From the NCBI GenBank assembly GCA_014075215.1, contig CP046177.1, forward strand, positions 2,728,501-2,792,500: a stretch of 64,000 nt of DNA, given 5' to 3'. The notes beneath the pieces are model-generated. The model was not told the origin of the DNA, made no database searches, and saw only the letters and a program-made list of their open reading frames with translations. Each line of letters starts with the position of its first letter. The stretch's first letter is position 1. Positions 1-8,782 of the stretch are shown here, piece after piece. Both the position numbers and the translations under genes were made by a program. Source of the stretch: Flavobacteriaceae bacterium. Its GTDB lineage: Bacteria > Bacteroidota > Bacteroidia > Flavobacteriales > Flavobacteriaceae.

Positions 1-1
1 A

Positions 2-268
2 ACTTACGGCATACAATCTAGTACGATAAACGTATGGATTAAAAAATATGACCGTAAAGATTTAATGAACACCCGTGTAACCGTGCAAACAGACGACGAA
101 TTATCCCGTATTAAAGCCCTTCAAAAAGAGCTAAAACAACTCAAAGATCTTCTTATTAAAAAGGATCTAGATAAACTTGTGAATGATAGTTATCTTGAAG
201 TAGCTGCTGAAAATCTTGGCTATAAAAATGTTGAAGAATTAAAAAAAAACTTAAACATAAAGCCTTAA
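2..268 (+). CDS. IS3 transposase OrfA, C-terminal part
   Basis: The reading frame is open from base 2, upstream of the first ATG at 65, and reads ...YGIQSSTINVWIKKYDRKD before that ATG. This is the end of a helix-turn-helix DNA-binding domain, followed by a short coiled coil rich in Glu, Leu and Lys (ALQKELKQLKDLLIKKDLDKL), as in IS3 OrfA proteins that bind the element ends. The true start is outside the window, so the ATG at 65 is probably not the start. The stop overlaps the OrfB start (TAATG). Programmed frameshifting, common in IS3, is possible but no slippery site was identified. Confidence 0.8.
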   Translation, partial: TYGIQSSTINVWIKKYDRKDLMNTRVTVQTDDELSRIKALQKELKQLKDLLIKKDLDKLVNDSYLEVAAENLGYKNVEELKKNLNIKP

Positions 269-1125
269 TGAAAATAGCACCGATTAATAGAAAAAAAAGA
301 AGGTACGCCATCGCTACTATTTGTAATGCTTTCGAGTTAAAAAGAGATGCTTATTACAAATATCAAAAAAGGTTTGTTCTTAAAAAACAAATAGAACAAA
401 ATGTAATAATGCTTGTTAAAAAAAGCAGGAAAACATTACCCAGAGAAGGTACTAGAAAGCTAATGAAATCCTTACATAATGATTTTAGGAAACAGAATAT
501 AAATATAGGTAGAGACCAGTTATTTAGAATCTTAAAAGAAAATAATTTGTTAATTAGAAGGAAAAAATATTCTTCTAAAACAACCAACTCTTACCATCGT
601 TTTTATAAATATAAAAATATCATAAAAGACCTGATCATTAATAGACCTAACCAAGTTTGGGCTTCGGATATTACCTATATAAGAACTATAAATGGATTTT
701 GTTATTTAGCACTTATTACTGATATGTATTCAAGAAAAATAGTAGGCTATGATATTAGTGATAGTTTAGAACTTAAAGGCTGTGTTAGAGCTTTAAATAA
801 AGCTATTTATCAAACTAAAAATACCGAAGAAATCATACATCATTCTGATAGAGGAATACAATATTGTAGCAATGTTTATACTCAAATTTTGAAAAGAAAA
901 AAGATACAAATCAGTATGACCCAAGAAAATCATTGCTACGAAAACGCAATGGCCGAAAGAGTTAACGGAATTTTAAAAGATGAATTCTTCCTCGACCAAA
1001 CATTTACAAATATCAATCACGCCAAAAAAGCAACAAAAAATGCAATCAAATTATATAATAATAAAAGATTACATTTATCTTTAGATTATAAAACACCTAA
1101 TTACGTGCACAAAAATGTAGCATAA
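268..1125 (+). CDS. IS3 transposase OrfB, DDE integrase-type catalytic subunit
   Basis: A 285-residue protein with an N-terminal HTH_21-like region and an rve-type core. The acidic triad is visible: first D in VWASDITYI, second D in HHSDRGIQY, and the E in ENAMAERVNGILKDEF, followed by the K/R-rich C-terminal helix. Length and residues are those of an intact IS3 OrfB, so the element may still be active. It starts by 1-base overlap with OrfA. The flanking host gene is cut at 1165. Confidence 0.93.
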   Translation: MKIAPINRKKRRYAIATICNAFELKRDAYYKYQKRFVLKKQIEQNVIMLVKKSRKTLPREGTRKLMKSLHNDFRKQNINIGRDQLFRILKENNLLIRRKKYSSKTTNSYHRFYKYKNIIKDLIINRPNQVWASDITYIRTINGFCYLALITDMYSRKIVGYDISDSLELKGCVRALNKAIYQTKNTEEIIHHSDRGIQYCSNVYTQILKRKKIQISMTQENHCYENAMAERVNGILKDEFFLDQTFTNINHAKKATKNAIKLYNNKRLHLSLDYKTPNYVHKNVA

Positions 1126-1165
1126 ATTTTAATAATTAACTGTAGCCCTATTTTAGGACGAGACA

Positions 1166-1565
1166 CTTTTACACTATATCTTATAGTGTCCTTTTTTATT
1201 GTAAAGGGTCTTTTTTTAGATGTAATAAAAACTTCGTCTAAAAAGATCGTTCTTTCTATTAATTCAAATTTTAAATTGATAGTTTTCACATCTAATTTTT
1301 TTAATAAAAGAACTTCTTCCTCATAACCTAAAGTTTGAATAGTGATATAAAGACTATCATATTTTCTCTTTAAAATATGCTCAAAGTACCCATTTTTAGC
1401 AATGGTGAATTCTTCAAAAGTATTTGATTGTTTTTTTTTGTTAAAAAATACATTTGCTTGAGAGATATTATTTCCATAGCTGTCCTTTATTGTACCTTTA
1501 ACTACTAGTTGACCTATCGTAGTTTCTGAAAAAAAAATAAAAAAAACGAATAATATTTTTTTCAC
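1166..1565 (-). pseudogene. carboxypeptidase-regulatory-like (CarbopepD_reg) protein, truncated by IS3
   Basis: The product begins with a signal peptide (GTG start; MKKILFVFFIFFSETTIGQ) followed by a beta-sandwich segment VVKGTIKDSYGNNISQANVFF typical of CarbopepD_reg domains at the N-terminus of Bacteroidota outer-membrane proteins. Native coding ends near residue 133 (KDTIRYSVK). The frame then runs into the IS3 right end and stops at 1101. Only one base separates it from the GLPGLI gene upstream on the same strand, so the two formed an operon. In this clade GLPGLI genes often precede a large TonB-plug-like CarbopepD_reg protein, so I infer that most of this gene is lost or lies beyond the IS. 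Confidence 0.75.
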
Positions 1566-1566
1566 T

Positions 1567-2359
1567 TTAAAACTTTAGTTTTTTAATGCCTAAATCCTCT
1601 ATTCTGTCAGTAATTTCTATGCTTCCTGACTCACCTTCTCCTGATAGTGATTTCATTCGTTTTAATGCATTTAACAAAGTATTCCTGTATTGCTCTTTAA
1701 ATTTTTCCCAGCTTATATTTTTTGTTTTTTTAAAAGGATTGCTAATTTTTAAATCCTTATTTTGTATGGAAAGTTTAAGTGCTTCAAATGATACATAACC
1801 ATCCTCGCTTTTAACTGATAATATAACACCAGGTAAACCATCGAATTTCCACGGACCAGTGCTAATACCTTCAATCTCTGTTGTGAAGAAAGCGGTATAT
1901 TCTCTACCGCGAAAGTCAGTTTTAGCAGAAATACAATTTTTTCCTAAAATCACTTTTTTTATATCACTATCAATTGTCCATTCTATTTTATTTATTTTCT
2001 CACCTATACATATCATTTTATTCATAATCAAATCATTAAGAAAAAGTGTATCTTTAAAATAATCCTTGTATAACATTTCATTAAATGAATAGTCGTAAGT
2101 GTTATCATCCATTTTAACAAGTCTTACAGCTCCGATTTTTTTCACATTTTCGATGAATTTTTTGTATTCATATTTAGTAGAATCATTTGAAATTCCATAA
2201 AAAATAGATTTATTTTTATTAAAAATCATTCTAAAAACCTCTGTTTTAGACAATAATGCTTCTTTAGTGTTTATTTTCTTTTCATATTCAACTGTTAATG
2301 TTTGAGCGTAAAAAAAAAACGTTTGTGAATAGAATAATTAAGGTTATATATGTTTTCAT
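1567..2359 (-). pseudogene. GLPGLI-family secreted protein, frameshifted at an A10 tract
   Basis: The motif GPWKFDGLPGVILSV identifies the GLPGLI family (TIGR01200 type), exported proteins of unknown function in Bacteroidota. The long frame 1567-2253 lacks a signal peptide. A start ATG at 2359 in another frame gives MKTYITLIILFTNVFF, and removing one base from the A10 run at 2310-2319 joins it to YAQTLTVEYEKKINTKEALLSKTEV, a perfect signal peptide plus mature N-terminus. So either the tract is one base too long in this copy (phase variation or decay) or it is a sequencing error. It lies one base upstream of the truncated CarbopepD_reg gene on the same strand. Confidence 0.8.
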
Positions 2360-2447
2360 GAGACGTAGATTTATGTTAAATTTATAAACAGCACAATTAG
2401 GTTAAGAAATTTTTAAACTAATTGTACTGTCATAAAAATCAAAACTA

Positions 2448-2798
2448 TTAGGTATAATATGGCATATTATTACCTCCACCAGAGGGTGCTCTCATAAATT
2501 GTGCAACCGCTCCTGCAAGTTTTTCGGCACATCTTCTCCCTGCTCTTTCGCATGAGCTTAGAAAGTTACCTGCACTAGCACTAAATTCAACACCTCCTAT
2601 GTTTACAGAACATGAAACTCTACAGAATGATGATTTTGTATTATCATTGGTTGACAATTCTACATTATCTTTAGTAGATGATTTAGAAAATGTAATCCCA
2701 TTAATATTGATAATTGATGAATTTTGGACTTTTGTGTTGTTTGCAAAAGCAAACGTTCCTACTAGCATAAACGCTAGTGCAAAAAATACATTTTTCAT
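2448..2798 (-). CDS. small secreted protein with four cysteines, unknown function
   Basis: A 116-residue product with a clear signal peptide (MKNVFFALAFMLVGTFAFA, cleavage likely after AFA). The mature part has paired cysteines CRVSC and CERAGRRC and a Gly/Asn/Tyr-rich tail (GGGNNMPYYT), compatible with two disulfides in the periplasm or outside the cell. I do not recognise the family. It is transcribed toward the GLPGLI gene, with about 90 bases between its stop and that gene's start, so co-transcription is possible. Codon use and signal peptide argue for a real gene. Confidence 0.6.
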   Translation of the reverse strand: MKNVFFALAFMLVGTFAFANNTKVQNSSIININGITFSKSSTKDNVELSTNDNTKSSFCRVSCSVNIGGVEFSASAGNFLSSCERAGRRCAEKLAGAVAQFMRAPSGGGNNMPYYT

Positions 2799-3154
2799 AT
2801 TTAGTTTGTATTTAATGGTTAACCAACTTATTAAAGTTGGGGCGGGAAAAATTCCCTATGATCTTAATTCAACTCCAATATTTTGTTTATTCTCAAGGTT
2901 CTATCTCTATTAAGTGAATGGCTTTTGTTGTTTCAATTTACAGCTTTTTCTTTTTTCAGAACCTCTAATTTTTAACGCAATTGTCATCAAATGGCTACCA
3001 ACTATTGAATTTACCACTTTCAAACCTATCGTATCTTTTGAATAGTACCAAAAAAACAAATGGCTTTTTTGGACTAACGGTTTTCAGTAAGGAGAAGCTA
3101 CTACCTGAAAACCGTTAGTCTTAAAAGTACAAACTTCATTCTTATTTTTTTCCT
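2799..3154. other. intergenic stretch with two hairpins, no gene seen
   Basis: No convincing ORF. A short hairpin is formed by CCAAAAAA (from about 3048) and TTTTTTGG (ending 3072), directly followed by a long perfect inverted repeat at 3072-3120 listed separately. The rest is unassigned. Confidence 0.5.
3072..3120. repeat. perfect 16-bp inverted repeat, 17-nt loop
   Basis: Arms GACTAACGGTTTTCAG (3072-3087) and CTGAAAACCGTTAGTC (3105-3120) are exact reverse complements. No T-run follows on either strand, so it is not a standard terminator. It sits 60 bases upstream of the XRE-type regulator and could be an operator, an RNA element or a mobile-element end. Confidence 0.75.
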
Positions 3155-3162
3155 TATCTTTG
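3155..3162 (+). promoter_or_regulatory. -7 box TATCTTTG of the XRE regulator gene
   Basis: TATCTTTG matches the Bacteroidota sigma-A -7 consensus TAnnTTTG, 18 bases before the ATG at 3180. No clear -33 TTTG was seen at the usual spacing. Confidence 0.5.
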
Positions 3163-3179
3163 CGTAAATAAATTTTCAA

Positions 3180-3428
3180 ATGAAAAGAAAACACCGCTCC
3201 CAAAATACTCAAGATAAGGTTGCTGTAATTTTAGAAAAAATTATAACTCGCAGAAAAAAATTAAAAATCACGCAAGCAGATTTAGCAAGTCAATTAAACA
3301 TATCTCTTAGTGGATATTTCAAAATTGAAAAAGGGAACAACAAATTAGACATTTATCGCCTCATTGAAATTACAGAGATTTTACAAATTGATTTAGGCTC
3401 TTTTTTTAAAGGCCGGGACAAGCAATGA
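3180..3428 (+). CDS. small XRE-family (HTH_3) transcriptional regulator
   Basis: An 82-residue protein that is almost only a lambda-repressor-like helix-turn-helix: KLKITQADLASQLNISLSGYFKIEKGNNKLDIYRLIEITEIL, with the typical Q-A-D-L-A helix, a recognition helix and KIEKG turn. The N-terminus is basic. No effector or protease domain is present, as in mobile-element or toxin-antitoxin regulators and in small Bacteroidota HTH proteins. A -7 box lies just upstream. The target is unknown; the next gene is an amidohydrolase 115 bases downstream on the same strand. Confidence 0.85.
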   Translation: MKRKHRSQNTQDKVAVILEKIITRRKKLKITQADLASQLNISLSGYFKIEKGNNKLDIYRLIEITEILQIDLGSFFKGRDKQ

Positions 3429-3542
3429 ATTTCTTAAAATTATGTTAAAATTAAATTAAAAATTTAATACCAATCGAGTTCTCAATACATTTATAAATCA
3501 GAACCTGTTTAAGCGAGTTCTTAGTTAAATAACCAACCTTAC

Positions 3543-6497
3543 ATGAAAAAACCAATTTTAATATTCTTATTATTCGCTATTTCAATGGTGAATGCACAGG
3601 ATTATTTTCCCTCCAATACCGGTGTAAAAACGACAGATAATAGTACAGTTGCATTTATCAACGCAAAAATTTATGTTTCTTCAACCGAAAGTATCAAAAA
3701 AGGAAGGTTACTGGTGAAAGACGGAAAGGTAGTCGACGTCGGTAGGTCTGTCGAAATCCCCAAAGGAACCAAAACAGTGGATCTTTCGGGAAAAACCATA
3801 TACCCTTCTTTTGTAGAAGTTTATTCGGGTTTCGGGATAAAAAAGCCCTCCCGACCCAAAAACCCGAACAGAAAGCCGCAGTATGATGCCGGTAGAACAG
3901 GGTATTATTGGAATGACCATATTCGGCCGGAGATCGATGCTGCCACATTATTTAAATTCGATGATAAAAAAGCCAAGGAGTTACTGAATATCGGTTTTGG
4001 TGTTGTAAATACACACCTGCACGACGGCATTATAAGAGGTAATGGCATATTGGTTGCCCTCAACAGGCAATCTAATGATGCTTACAGAATTCTGGACAAA
4101 CATTCCGCACAGTACCTGTCTTTTAGAAAGAGTGTGCAATCCGGGCAATCCTACCCTACCTCAAGAATGGGTGCAATGGCTTTATTGCGACAAACATATC
4201 TGGATGCGGATTGGTATGCCGGCGGAAATGCAAAAAACAAAGATGCATCCCTGGCAGCACTAAATAAAAATAAAGGGATGGTACAGATTTTTGATGCCGG
4301 CGGGTATTTAGATGCTTTAAGAGCTGATAAAGTAGGCGATGCATTTGGAATCCAGTATACCATTGTTGGAGCAGGTGATGAATACCAAAGGGTGAAAAAC
4401 ATCAAAGCAACTAATGCCACTTTTGTGATCCCGATCAACTTTAGAAAAGCCTATGATGTGAGCGACCCGTTTTTAGCAAATCAAATTGCGTTGAGTGATA
4501 TGAGAAAATGGAATCAGGAACCTGCAAATCCGGCTATTTTAAGTAAAAACGGAGTGAATTTTTCCCTGACTACTCACGATTTGAAATCTCTGAGCTCTTT
4601 TCACAAAAACCTACGAAAAGCAATTGCACACGGATATGACAAACAAAAAGCGCTAGCTGCTTTAACAACCATTCCTGCTCAAATTTTAGGAAACCAAAAG
4701 ATTGGAAACCTGAAAAACGGTTCTCATGCCAATTTCTTAATTACTTCGGGAGATATTTTTGATAAAGAAACGATCATCTATGAAAATTGGGTACAAGGAA
4801 ATCAACATGTTGTGAACTCCATGAACAGCAAAAATATTTCAGGAGAATACACATTGGTTTTAGATGACAAAACATTCGACTTAACGGTTCACCGCACTGC
4901 TGCCAAACAAACAGGAAGTTTAAAAAAGGACGGTAAAAAAGTCAAATCTGCATTTTCTTTTAAAGATCAATGGATTCAGCTAACCATAAATGACAATGGA
5001 AAGTTTACAAGGCTCATCGGTAATGTTGCTGCTAATGGTAGTTTACAAGGAACTTATTATGATAACAAGGGGAATGAATCTACCTGGATAGCTACTAAGA
5101 AAAACACGGGCAAAAAAAAGAAGAAGGAAAAAAAGAAGAAAAAATCTGCTGTTCCCGAAGTAATTCCCGTAAGTTACCCGAACATGGGTTTAGGGAACTT
5201 TACGCAACCGCAACAAGAAACCATTTTAATTAAAAATACTACTGTCTGGACCAGCGAGAAAGAAGGCATATTAGAAAACACGGATGTATTATTAAAAAAT
5301 GGCAAGATTGCAGAAATTGGTAAAAACATCAAAGCAAGAAGAGCAAGAGTGATTGACGGTACGGGAAAACATTTGACAGCGGGGATTATTGATGAGCATT
5401 CACATATAGCGGCATCGGCTATTAATGAAAGCGGCCATAATTCTTCAGCAGAAGTAACCATAGAAGATGTTGTAAATCCGGACGATATTAATATTTACAG
5501 AAACCTGACCGGTGGCGTTACCTCTATTCAAATTTTACATGGTTATGCAAATCCTATAGGCGGGCAATCGGCTATCATCAAACTAAAATGGGGTGAAAAT
5601 GCAGATCATTTAATTTATAAAGATGCTCCCAAATTTATCAAATTTGCTTTGGGAGAAAATGTAAAACAATCCCGTTCCACAACAAGTTTCCGTTTTCCGC
5701 AAACAAGAATGGGTGTAGAGCAAGTATTTACAGATTATTTCCAAAGGGCAAAAGAATACGACAAACGAAAGAAAAGCGGAAAGCCCTATAGGAAAGATAT
5801 TGAACTGGAAACGTTAGCCGAAATTTTAAACAAAGAGCGTTTTATTTCCTGTCATTCTTACGTTCAAAGTGAAATCAATATGCTGATGAAAGTTGCAGAA
5901 AAGTTTGATTTCAATATTAACACATTTACACATATTCTGGAAGGTTATAAAGTAGCAGACAAAATGCAAAAACACGGTGTAGGCGGTTCCACTTTTTCGG
6001 ATTGGTGGGCCTACAAATATGAAGTGAATGATGCGATTCCATACAATGCTTCCGTCATGCATAATGCGGGAGTTATCGTAGCCATTAATTCCGATGACCG
6101 GGAAATGTCCAGAAGATTGAATCAGGAAGCAGCCAAGACTATCAAATACGGTGGTATGACTGAAACAGATGCCTGGAATATGGTAACTATCAACCCGGCA
6201 AAATTATTACATATAGATCACAGGGTTGGAAGTATTAAAGCGGGTAAAGATGCAGATGTTGTATTGTGGAGTGATCACCCGTTGTCTGTCTATACCAAAA
6301 CGGAAAAGACCATTATAGAAGGGAAAGTATTTTTTGATATTGAAGAAGATATGAAAAAACGCAGAGCGATAAAAGAAGAGAGGAATAAGCTCATAAATAT
6401 GATGCTAAAAGAAAAAATGAATGGAGGAAAAATGCAAACTCCCGGGAAGAAAACCAGTAGGAATTTTCATTGCGATACAGAAGAAATACAAAACTAA
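3543..6497 (+). CDS. large secreted amidohydrolase-superfamily protein with two amidohydrolase-like halves
   Basis: A 984-residue protein with a signal peptide (MKKPILIFLLFAISMVNAQ), so periplasmic or outer-membrane-associated. Residues ~30-430 look like an amidohydrolase fold (KIYVSSTE..GRLLVKDGKVVDVG) but lack the HxH metal pair (EVYSGFG where it is expected). Residues ~555-960 form a second, complete unit: DEHSHIAAS (HxH), FALGENVKQSR, ISCHSY, FTHILEG, AINSDDREMS, ending in KAGKDADVVLWSDHPL. A Lys-rich linker (about residues 518-533) separates them. Such proteins are annotated as imidazolonepropionase-like in Flavobacteriia; the substrate is unknown, with a peptidase or cyclic-amide hydrolase role possible. 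A second related gene follows after 5 bases. Confidence 0.88.
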   Translation: MKKPILIFLLFAISMVNAQDYFPSNTGVKTTDNSTVAFINAKIYVSSTESIKKGRLLVKDGKVVDVGRSVEIPKGTKTVDLSGKTIYPSFVEVYSGFGIKKPSRPKNPNRKPQYDAGRTGYYWNDHIRPEIDAATLFKFDDKKAKELLNIGFGVVNTHLHDGIIRGNGILVALNRQSNDAYRILDKHSAQYLSFRKSVQSGQSYPTSRMGAMALLRQTYLDADWYAGGNAKNKDASLAALNKNKGMVQIFDAGGYLDALRADKVGDAFGIQYTIVGAGDEYQRVKNIKATNATFVIPINFRKAYDVSDPFLANQIALSDMRKWNQEPANPAILSKNGVNFSLTTHDLKSLSSFHKNLRKAIAHGYDKQKALAALTTIPAQILGNQKIGNLKNGSHANFLITSGDIFDKETIIYENWVQGNQHVVNSMNSKNISGEYTLVLDDKTFDLTVHRTAAKQTGSLKKDGKKVKSAFSFKDQWIQLTINDNGKFTRLIGNVAANGSLQGTYYDNKGNESTWIATKKNTGKKKKKEKKKKKSAVPEVIPVSYPNMGLGNFTQPQQETILIKNTTVWTSEKEGILENTDVLLKNGKIAEIGKNIKARRARVIDGTGKHLTAGIIDEHSHIAASAINESGHNSSAEVTIEDVVNPDDINIYRNLTGGVTSIQILHGYANPIGGQSAIIKLKWGENADHLIYKDAPKFIKFALGENVKQSRSTTSFRFPQTRMGVEQVFTDYFQRAKEYDKRKKSGKPYRKDIELETLAEILNKERFISCHSYVQSEINMLMKVAEKFDFNINTFTHILEGYKVADKMQKHGVGGSTFSDWWAYKYEVNDAIPYNASVMHNAGVIVAINSDDREMSRRLNQEAAKTIKYGGMTETDAWNMVTINPAKLLHIDHRVGSIKAGKDADVVLWSDHPLSVYTKTEKTIIEGKVFFDIEEDMKKRRAIKEERNKLINMMLKEKMNGGKMQTPGKKTSRNFHCDTEEIQN

Positions 6498-6502
6498 GAA
6501 TC

Positions 6503-7812
6503 ATGAAAAAACAATATATATACCACTTACTATTTTTCTTTTTAACCGTAAGTATAGTTGCGCAGCAGACTCCTGCTCCAAAACAGAGTACTGCTTATAG
6601 TATTGAAGGTGCTACCGCACATATAGGAAATGGGCAGGTGGTAGAAAATGCACTTATCATATTTGATAAAGGCAAAATTGCATTTATAGGGAATGCTAAC
6701 ACAAAAATCGCTCGTAAGGGTACCATTATAAATGCAAAAGGCAAGCACGTATATCCCGGTTTTATTGTTGCAAATACGTCTTTGGGCTTGGCAGAAATAG
6801 ATGCGGTAAAAGCAACCAGAGATTTTCAGGAAACAGGCTCTATGCTACCCCATATAAGAAGTTTAATCGCTTATAATGCGGAAAGTAAAGTTGTAGAATC
6901 CATGAGGCCTAACGGCGTTTTAATTGCCCAGGTAACACCGAGAGGAGCTACTATTTCAGGAACTTCCTCCATAGTGCAATTAGATGCCTGGAATTGGGAA
7001 GATGCAGCGCTAAAAACAGATGACGGTATCCATATCAACTGGCCCGGTAGTTTTAAGAGAGGCAGATGGTGGCTGGGAGAAGATCCTGCATTAAAACCGG
7101 ATCCAAAGTATGCGGAAAATAAACAATCTGTTAGTGATTTTTTTACGAATGCCAAATTGTATTTGGCCGGAAACCGTAAACAAAAGCACTTGCCATATGC
7201 TGCTACAAAAGGGTTGTTTAACGGAAATCAACAGTTATTTATTCATGTTAACAGGCAGCGGGAAATTGCTGATGCTGTCAATATGTTTAAAGAACTGGGA
7301 ATAAAAAAAATGGTTATTGTTCGCGGTAATGAGGCGCATAAAGTAGCCGATTTGCTCGTAAAAAATAACATTCCTGTCATTCTGGACAGACCTCACAGAG
7401 TCCCTGCCAATGAAGATGACGACTATGATTTCCTTATAGAAATGCTAAAATACTGGTAGATAAAGGAATTACCGTTGCGATTGGCATGGAAGGGCAAATG
7501 GAAAGAATGAATACCAGAAATATACCCTTTTATGCAGGTACCTGTGCTGCTTATGGCCTTGGCAAAGAAGAAGCATTAAAATTGATTTCGGGAAATGCTG
7601 CTAAAATTTTAGGAATTGATGAAACTACAGGAACATTAGCCGTAGGAAAAGATGCCACCTTATTTATTTCCGAAGGAGATGCTTTGGATATGAGAACAAA
7701 TATGGTAACAGCTGCATTTATACAGGGAAGAAAAATTAGTTTGGAAACACATCAAACGAAACTTTGGAAACGATACGATACAAAAGTCAAATTTGAAAGA
7801 TTGAAAGATTGA
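6503..7812 (+). pseudogene. second secreted amidohydrolase, 1-base frameshift near 7430
   Basis: The best start is the ATG at 6503 (MKKQYIYHLLFFFLTVSIVAQQ, signal peptide), 5 bases after the previous stop; an ATG at 6470 would overlap that gene. The first frame reads to a stop at 7459. The continuation, KILVDKGITVAIGMEGQMER..LGKEEALKLISGNAAKILGID..GTLAVGKDATLFIS, lies in another frame. Restoring one base near 7430 gives D-Y-D-x-P-Y-R-N-A-K-I-L-V-D-K, the usual family sequence. Together they give a ~435-residue protein like the partner that follows the large amidohydrolase in other Flavobacteriia. The last codons overlap an 8-bp tandem repeat. Confidence 0.8.
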
Positions 7813-7886
7813 AAGATTGAAAGATTGAAAGATTGAAAGATTGAAAGATTGAAAGATTGAAAGATTGAAAGATTGAAAGATTGAAA
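7793..7886. repeat. 8-bp tandem repeat (TTGAAAGA), 11 perfect units plus a partial one
   Basis: Unit TTGAAAGA repeats without error from 7793 to 7880, followed by TTGAAA. It begins inside the last codons of the amidohydrolase pseudogene. Each frame of the unit meets a TGA within 24 bases on the plus strand, so copy-number changes only vary the C-terminal few residues. Confidence 0.95.
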
Positions 7887-8173
7887 AATAATGATTTTTT
7901 TGACTCAAAAAAAGCAGTATAATCTTGATTTTGCCATCTCTGATAAAGGCAAGGTGGTAACACTTCACGCCAAAGATTGTTAAATCTCTGAGTATTGTAC
8001 TTGTAATAACAGTACATATAATGGTCATTGCCATATTATACTATGCTGTTATTAACTAATTCCTGTTAAAGAATGAAAAAAGATTGGTATTCAAAAACAA
8101 AATGGGGAAATTAAACCAACAGCTAGCAATGGTAATCCTTGTATAATTTCGCAGGGATAAAATTTTCTGATTA
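7887..8173 (+). other. intergenic region with possible frame-broken small membrane-protein ORF
   Basis: An ATG at 7891 opens 30 codons (MIFLTQKKQYNLDFAISDKG...KDC). In the next frame a hydrophobic helix (SLSIVLVITVHIMVIAILYY) ends with TAA near 8060. Joined by one frameshift they would give a ~55-residue single-span membrane protein. I do not recognise it and support is weak. Confidence 0.25.
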
Positions 8174-8196
8174 AAAAAACACTTTCAAGGTGTTTT
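8174..8196. terminator. bidirectional intrinsic terminator-like hairpin
   Basis: AAAAAAACAC TTTCAAG GTGTTTTT forms a short stem with A-run before and T-run after, so it can serve both the amidohydrolase genes (plus) and, across the gap, the convergent Tat-signal gene (minus). Confidence 0.6.
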
Positions 8197-8268
8197 TCTA
8201 TCAAACATTTTTTTGTTAAATACGAGTCAAGTCAACTTTTAACACGGAACTTTCTAACCTGAAACTTC

Positions 8269-8607
8269 TTAATTTGAAACCGTATGCCCTATGTGTATTT
8301 TAGCTATTCCTTTTTTATTGGAAATTTTCACATAATTATAACCCTGGTTTTTGAATGTTAATTCAAACCCGTCAGTTATTTCTTTTCTATTGATAATTTT
8401 AGAAGGGGTTGTCAATTTATAAATCAGGTCCTCATGGCCGGGTTTATCTTTAAGATTAGTAGCCAATTCTTTTTTAAACTTTTGTAAAACACTTTGTTCG
8501 TGTGCTGATAACTGGGGCGATGATTGCCCGAACAAAGTAAGCGGCGTGCTTGCCACTAGTGCAATTCCTGTTAAACTTGCGGTTGATAAAAATGAACGAC
8601 GTTTCAT
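8269..8607 (-). CDS. small Tat-exported protein, unknown function
   Basis: A 112-residue protein starting MKRRSFLSTASLTGIALVASTPLTLFG, a textbook twin-arginine signal (RRSFL) with hydrophobic core. The mature ~85 residues (SAHEQSVLQKFKKELATNLK...IHIGHTVSN) have no recognised domain or cofactor motif. A predicted terminator lies just past the 3' end, and a half-copy of a dispersed palindromic repeat lies about 90 bases upstream. It is a monocistronic unit by spacing. Confidence 0.65.
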   Translation of the reverse strand: MKRRSFLSTASLTGIALVASTPLTLFGQSSPQLSAHEQSVLQKFKKELATNLKDKPGHEDLIYKLTTPSKIINRKEITDGFELTFKNQGYNYVKISNKKGIAKIHIGHTVSN

Positions 8608-8694
8608 ATATAAGAGGTTTATTTATTAAAATTAATTCAAATAACTCCGGAAAAATCCCCAAGGTATGCTAACAAATATACAATTATTTCTGTT

Positions 8695-8742
8695 GAACTC
8701 ATTTAAACTTTTTGGATTTAAGTGAAAATTAGAAGTTTTTAG
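8695..8742. repeat. half copy of 160-bp palindromic element A
   Basis: GAACTCATTTAAACTTTTTG onward matches the left 48 bp of the elements at 37081 and 40037 (reverse) with about five mismatches, then stops. It lies between the Tat gene and ung. Confidence 0.75.
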
Positions 8743-8782
8743 CAATTCAAATACGGAATATATCGCTATTTTGACAAAGGTC

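Larger units (their letters stand above)
1..1165 (+). mobile_element. IS3-family insertion sequence, left end outside window
   Basis: OrfA (partial) and OrfB lie in the usual IS3 order with a 1-base TAATG overlap. The right end is placed at 1165. Read from the minus strand the end starts TGTCTCGTCCTAAAATAGGG, and just beyond it the disrupted host gene resumes (reverse-strand codons of KDTIRYSVK). The left end and the target duplication are off the window, so the boundary rests on the host-gene junction and the TG start alone. Confidence 0.85.

Noticed and set aside
7793..7886. CRISPR array
   Set aside because: The 8-bp units are contiguous with no spacers; it is a simple tandem repeat. No CRISPR-like repeat-spacer pattern was seen anywhere in the window.
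7660..8034. Minus-strand frames with FNLSIFQS repeats
   Set aside because: Direct translation of the octamer tandem repeat in the reverse direction; no start or partner evidence.
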